From: Planctomycetaceae bacterium
Lineage (GTDB): Bacteria > Planctomycetota > Planctomycetia > Pirellulales > Thermoguttaceae
Length of the DNA: 8,551 nucleotides
Assembly: GCA_031288765.1 (NCBI GenBank)
Contig: JAITQV010000550.1
Location: 1 to 8,551, forward strand
Direction: 5' to 3'
Position numbers and translations under genes: made by a program. Under the pieces are notes generated by a model. That model did not search any database. It was not told where the DNA came from and was given only the letters and a program-made list of their open reading frames with translations. This document shows positions 5,480 to 8,551 of the stretch, in pieces. Each line of letters begins with the position of its first letter. Positions within the stretch are counted from its first letter, which is position 1.

Positions 5480-6580
5480 TTATTTTTTTTCGATCAGATG
5501 TTGCGGAACTTGAATATCGTGAATTTTTTCGCCTCCATACAGGCGAATCCAAGTTTTGAATGACCGTTCGCCTGAGTTGGAAATTTCTATTAGTCTTGCT
5601 CCATGCAGTTCCGGGATGTATGTTCCTGAACAACGCCCGTATCCTAAGGCAATACCATGACGAAGTCCGATATAATCATTGCGATGGTCGTGACCAACGA
5701 AAGTTCCCATAACGTCGCGGCATTCCAGCATTGCGAGAAACATACCGGAATTAACACCGGTACCCTCGTATTCTTTGCGGTCTCCGATAATTTTTCCCTT
5801 AAAAGGTACCATTTTCCCGTCGCAAAGCAAAAGGGTTTTGTGACTCCAATGTTCCGACCCGTTAAAATGTATCATTTCCGCGTATTCGCAAAGCGGAATA
5901 TGGAAAAACGCCAATGCCGGAAACGGTTGACCATTATTTTGTTTCGTGTATTCATGACTTTGTGATTTATACCACGCGATTTGATCCGGTCTGAACCAAT
6001 CGAACCCATTGACTTCTTTGATTGGGCTGTAAGCGTTGGAGTCCAAACAGTACAACAAAAACGCAACTTTTTCACCGTTGAGAATTTCAAGAACATAATT
6101 TCCAACTCCGGTAATATTTTCAGGACCGGGTTCGGTTACGCTGTACGGTTTATTTTTGAGGTAGTCAATGATTTGTTTACGGTTCACTCCCGCCTCGTCA
6201 TCATGATTTCCCAAAACGACCGCCCAAGGTGTTTTACTTTCAATGCAAGGGCGGAGAATATCATCCCAACCTTTGTAAATATCACCGCCTACAATAATGT
6301 CACCGGTATAAACAACCAGTTGCGGATTTTCTATTTCAATAATCTCCGCAATGAGTTTGATAGAGTCTTTATCATTATTGGGGACGGTTGGGTACAAAAT
6401 CCCAAAATGGGGATCGGTAATCTGAGCAATTTTGAATGTTCCATCCTCTTTGAAACGGAGTTTTACCGTATCGTTTTTTGTCGGAACAAGAGTTGTTTCC
6501 GCGTGAAGTAACAAATTGAAAAACGCGGCGGCAACAATACTGATTGCCATAACGGTTGTCAAAAATTCACGTCGTTTCAT
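5480..6580 (-). CDS. Exported calcineurin-type metallophosphoesterase (purple acid phosphatase / Dcr2-like)
   Basis: This 366-residue enzyme should hydrolyse phosphate esters with a two-metal centre outside the cytoplasm; the substrate is unknown. All metallophosphoesterase motifs are present in order: D-P-H at 56-58, G-D at 93-94 (VVYTGDI), G-N-H-D at 124-127, a lone His at 227 (FFHIPL) and G-H-D-H at 296-299. The pattern and the GWDDIL and GVNSGMF stretches fit the eukaryote-like Dcr2/PAP29 branch. The N-terminus KRREFL followed by a hydrophobic run and LLLHA (20-27) reads as a signal peptide with a twin-arginine flavour, cut near residue 27. The ATG has a strong ribosome-binding site (AAAGGAGAA, 6586-6594). 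It is the last gene of the cluster, 31 bp after the lipoprotein gene. Its stop codon lies 16 bp from the IS481-like element, and no terminator is visible between. Confidence 0.9.
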   Translation of the reverse strand: MKRREFLTTVMAISIVAAAFFNLLLHAETTLVPTKNDTVKLRFKEDGTFKIAQITDPHFGILYPTVPNNDKDSIKLIAEIIEIENPQLVVYTGDIIVGGDIYKGWDDILRPCIESKTPWAVVLGNHDDEAGVNRKQIIDYLKNKPYSVTEPGPENITGVGNYVLEILNGEKVAFLLYCLDSNAYSPIKEVNGFDWFRPDQIAWYKSQSHEYTKQNNGQPFPALAFFHIPLCEYAEMIHFNGSEHWSHKTLLLCDGKMVPFKGKIIGDRKEYEGTGVNSGMFLAMLECRDVMGTFVGHDHRNDYIGLRHGIALGYGRCSGTYIPELHGARLIEISNSGERSFKTWIRLYGGEKIHDIQVPQHLIEKK

Positions 6581-6597
6581 AATTTTTCTCCTTTAAT

Positions 6598-6625
6598 TTT
6601 ATTTGGTTAATTTATTTGGTTAATT
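6598..6625. repeat. 13-bp tandem duplication over the lipoprotein stop codon
   Basis: TTTATTTGGTTAA occurs twice in a row (6598-6610 and 6611-6623), and the match runs two bases further. On the coding strand the second copy repeats ACCAAATAA, so the lipoprotein stop TAA and the codons before it are duplicated downstream in the gap. It looks like a slippage duplication with no effect on the protein. Confidence 0.8.
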
Positions 6626-7094
6626 CAAATTTCAACGTTTTGATTCCTTTTTGGGGAACAGTTGCCGTTAAACCGGAATGACCGAACATTCCGTACTTTT
6701 CAGGAATCAGTGATTTCACCTCATTTTTCGCTTTTGAGGACTCCTTCATGTATTCTTCCTTCGAATTTGTTTCTTTTATTTTCGTATCGGACAATTTTGT
6801 TATGGTTACTTTATATTCTCCGGAAGCAACACCGTCGCCGGAATTGAGTGTTGTCATAACAAATTTTCCGTTGGCGTTGGTTTTTGCCGCCGCAGTACGA
6901 TTTGCCGGATTGTCAGGATAAAACCCGATAGCAGCGTCTGCAAGAGGACTGCCGTCAAAATAAACGACTCCTTCTGCAGGAACAAGCCCTTCGAGTTGAC
7001 TACCGCCGGAACATCCGAAACAAAAAAACAAACAGAGAAACAATAACAGAAAACAGGCAATACAATTTTTATTGAACGTAAACAGGCAAGTCAT
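6612..7094 (-). CDS. Small lipoprotein with carboxypeptidase-regulatory-like (transthyretin-like) domain
   Basis: The 160-residue product has a long hydrophobic N-terminus (11-27) and a lipobox ending FGC, with Cys28 as the likely lipidated residue, so it should be membrane-anchored and face outward. The mature part follows the planctomycete pattern: LVPAEGVVYFDGSPLADAAIGFYPD (36-60), then RTAAAKTNANGKFVMTT, SGEYKVTITK (91-100), IPEKYGMFGHSGLTATV and a C-terminal KTLKFELTK strand. These are features of the beta-sandwich fold seen in carboxypeptidase regulatory domains. The molecular role is unknown; such proteins usually sit next to DUF1559 proteins, as here. The start is the only ATG before the hydrophobic segment, but its ribosome-binding site is poor, so translation may depend on coupling or on the hairpin just upstream (7115-7134). 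It starts 83 bp after the DUF1559 stop. Confidence 0.85.
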   Translation of the reverse strand: MTCLFTFNKNCIACFLLLFLCLFFCFGCSGGSQLEGLVPAEGVVYFDGSPLADAAIGFYPDNPANRTAAAKTNANGKFVMTTLNSGDGVASGEYKVTITKLSDTKIKETNSKEEYMKESSKAKNEVKSLIPEKYGMFGHSGLTATVPQKGIKTLKFELTK

Positions 7095-7114
7095 AAAATT
7101 TGAAACAAAGTTAG

Positions 7115-7134
7115 GGCGGTTTGGGGAAACCGCC
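7115..7134 (-). terminator. Intercistronic hairpin between the DUF1559 and lipoprotein genes
   Basis: A perfect 8-bp stem (GGCGGTTT/AAACCGCC) closes a 4-base loop. On the coding strand it is followed by CTAACTTTGTTT rather than a clean U run, so it would be a weak rho-independent terminator or an RNA-processing or stability hairpin. It lies 20 bases before the lipoprotein ATG and could lower expression of the two downstream genes relative to the DUF1559 gene. Confidence 0.5.
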
Positions 7135-7177
7135 GGATTATTTAATATTTAAAAACAGACAGTTACTCAGAAACGTA

Positions 7178-8399
7178 TTAATGCACCGTAACAACTTCTC
7201 CGCCGCAAATGGAGCCAAGAGCTCCCCAAACGCCGAATGCCGATTCCCCGGAATAGTCCTGATTTTTCATACTTTTGCCTGAAACAGGTTGTCCGGCATA
7301 CGGTCCTGAACCCGGCGGATTAATACCGAAAGTTACATTAATAGTGTCGGAAATAAAACGTACCGAACCATCAGCCATTCCGGCAGTAACACCGCCGCTA
7401 TGAAAACTGGTCGGAGGTAACAGAGAAGTATCGGTATGGAGATTACCGCCGGAAGCATAAGCACAACTCGGACTATTCGGCGGTAAAACGGTATTAAACC
7501 GTGCATAACAGTGACCAATATAACCAAAATGAGTTCCCTGACTTCCGTAGGGAGTAGCCCCTGTTGGATAATTGGCGTAAGTATTACCGTTTCCTTTATA
7601 AGTCAGACAGACTTGCGGATTTGTCCAACTTAATGTTTCCCCGCCAAGAATTCCTCCTTTGATAGAGTTGTATTCCGAAGGGGAATAAAGGTCGTCCGGT
7701 TTGGAAACCCGTTCACTGATGAGGAGGGAATTACTCAACCCGTCGGTTGCCGCCGTGAAGGAAACAGGTGCCGGAATGGCATAGCTAGGATTCCATGCAC
7801 CGCTACGTGTTTGCTGAAAAAATGTCCGTTTATTGTTTGGTTCCACGCCGGTACTTGAATAACAGTGCCAATACATTTCGTTCACAAAATCACCAAAGGA
7901 AAAACAATAATTTGTAGCAGTGTAATTATTCCATCCGGTGCGTGTATTACTGTCGGACGGACAACAATGAACGGAAATTGGATTTTTCCATGCTTCGAAA
8001 TCGGAATAAGGGTTACTTCGTACCGGACTGACAACCGCCACAAAACCGTTGTGATCGCCCTTGACAGACTCAATCAGCTGATAACGCGATTGTTGTTCAA
8101 TAAATGTGAGAAGCCCGACATGAGCAGAGTAATTCTGATTCATTCCCCAACCGAAACCGGGGACGGAGTCAAAAACATCGTGGTAGTTATGAACCGCCAA
8201 TGCGTGTTGTTTGATATGATTGGTACACTGCATCCGCCGCGCTGCTTCACGAGCCGCCTGAACCGCAGGCAATAACAGAGCGATTAACACGCCGATAATC
8301 GCAATCACCACAAGAAGTTCGACCAACGTAAAGCCGAACAGTGAAGAACGTGAAAGAGTTGAATATTTGGTAGAAAAGAGTTGGGAAAACCAACAACAT
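7178..8399 (-). CDS. DUF1559 protein with prepilin-type N-terminus; start in doubt (frameshift)
   Basis: The body reads GFTLVELLVVIAIIG (the prepilin cleavage/methylation motif), then LLPAVQAAREAARRMQCTNHIKQ, a long extracellular DUF1559 domain of about 330 residues, and SGGVTAGMADGSVRFISDTI near the C-terminus, the family's closing motif. Such pseudopilin-like proteins are numerous in planctomycetes and are probably exported through type II secretion/type IV pilus machinery; their function is unknown. The body frame is certain from TTG 8326 downward. Upstream it stays open but holds no ATG, GTG or TTG. The best start, ATG 8397-8399 with AAGGA (8408-8412), is in another frame. Losing one base in the CCC near its sixth codon would give MLLVFQLFSTKYSTLSRSSLFGFTLVELL, a convincing leader. 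The alternatives are fusion to the ORF at 8537 through the poly-G tract, or a non-standard CTG start at 8339-8341. It heads the cluster with the lipoprotein and phosphoesterase. Confidence 0.8.
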
Positions 8400-8423
8400 G
8401 TTGTGTTTTCCTTTCTTAACTCT

Positions 8424-8537
8424 CTACCTAATCCTGCCCCCCCCCCCCTGGTTTACCAGGCTTTCCCATTTTAACATTGGAATTTTCTCAAAAAAATTCC
8501 ACAACACCACAAACACACATCTAACAAAATTTTCCAT
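8424..8537 (-). CDS. Short ORF with strong ribosome-binding site upstream of the DUF1559 gene
   Basis: ATG at 8535-8537 follows AAAGGAG with a 7-base gap, one of the best ribosome-binding sites in the window. As the sequence stands it encodes 37 residues, starting MENFVRCVFVVLWNFFEK and ending in a Gly run made by the poly-G tract, then stops at TAG 8424-8426. With 11 or 14 G instead of 12 it would run in frame into the DUF1559 protein. It may be a leader peptide, the true 5' end of the DUF1559 gene, or chance. I recognise no domain. Confidence 0.4.
   Translation of the reverse strand: MENFVRCVFVVLWNFFEKIPMLKWESLVNQGGGGRIR
8437..8448. repeat. 12-bp homopolymer C tract (G12 on the coding strand)
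   Basis: Twelve C in a row, far longer than any other G/C run in the window, lie 38 bp before the ATG at 8399 and inside the short ORF 8424-8537. Tracts of this length slip easily during replication and mark phase-variable genes in many bacteria; they are also a common place for sequencing errors. Confidence 0.8.
8447..8460. repeat. Perfect small palindrome beside the C tract
   Basis: CCTGGT and ACCAGG are separated by TT, giving a 6-bp stem with a 2-base spacer. It overlaps the last two bases of the C tract, so pairing could shift if the tract changes length. It may be a protein-binding site or part of the coding sequence of the upstream ORF. Confidence 0.5.
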
Positions 8538-8551
8538 TGTAAATCTCCTTT

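Noticed and set aside
5981..6511. A 176-codon plus-strand frame opposite the phosphoesterase gene
   Set aside because: It is antisense to a gene with every catalytic motif intact and shows no protein family features.

Overview
The window looks like an AT-rich member of the Planctomycetes (or a close PVC relative such as Lentisphaerae). The evidence is a DUF1559 pseudopilin-like protein (FTLVELLVVIAIIG start, ADGSVRF motif near the end) followed by a small transthyretin-like lipoprotein, a pairing typical of that phylum. The decayed IS481-like transposase also resembles copies I know from planctomycetes. No taxon can be fixed from this sequence alone.

Layout, left to right. A GspF-like inner-membrane protein (27-1067, minus) stands with no other secretion genes in view. 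Next comes about 650 bp without genes (1068-1713), holding a roughly 180-bp giant palindrome and a cluster of hairpin repeats. A stand-alone RecF/OLD/SMC-type AAA ATPase (1714-2961, minus) follows, with a plausible promoter of its own. Beyond it lies a repeat-rich stretch (2962-3592) with a 20-bp repeat also found just past the other end of the ATPase gene, an 18-bp perfect palindrome, an array of about four and a half 41-bp repeats and an 86-bp inverted-repeat element. Then comes an unidentified ORF that lacks a normal start (3586-3999, plus) and a 1.4-kb IS481-like element (4064-5463) whose transposase is dead: five in-frame stops and at least one, probably two, frameshifts.

The right third is a compact minus-strand cluster: DUF1559 protein, then a lipoprotein, then a secreted calcineurin-type phosphoesterase (8399 down to 5480), with gaps of 83 and 31 bp. 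All three proteins are predicted to be exported or surface-linked. Co-transcription is inferred from spacing and shared strand. The IS remnant ends 16 bp beyond the phosphoesterase stop codon.

The least ordinary point is the 5' end of the DUF1559 gene. Its reading frame has no ATG, GTG or TTG before the FTLVELL motif. A start codon with a good ribosome-binding site lies nearby in another frame. A run of 12 C (12 G on the coding strand) lies just upstream, inside a 37-codon ORF that also has an excellent ribosome-binding site. A change of one base in that run would fuse the upstream ORF to the DUF1559 frame. This could be phase variation, a frameshift mutation or a sequence error. I see no complete new multi-gene system; the other candidates are the isolated ATPase among repeats and the giant palindrome.
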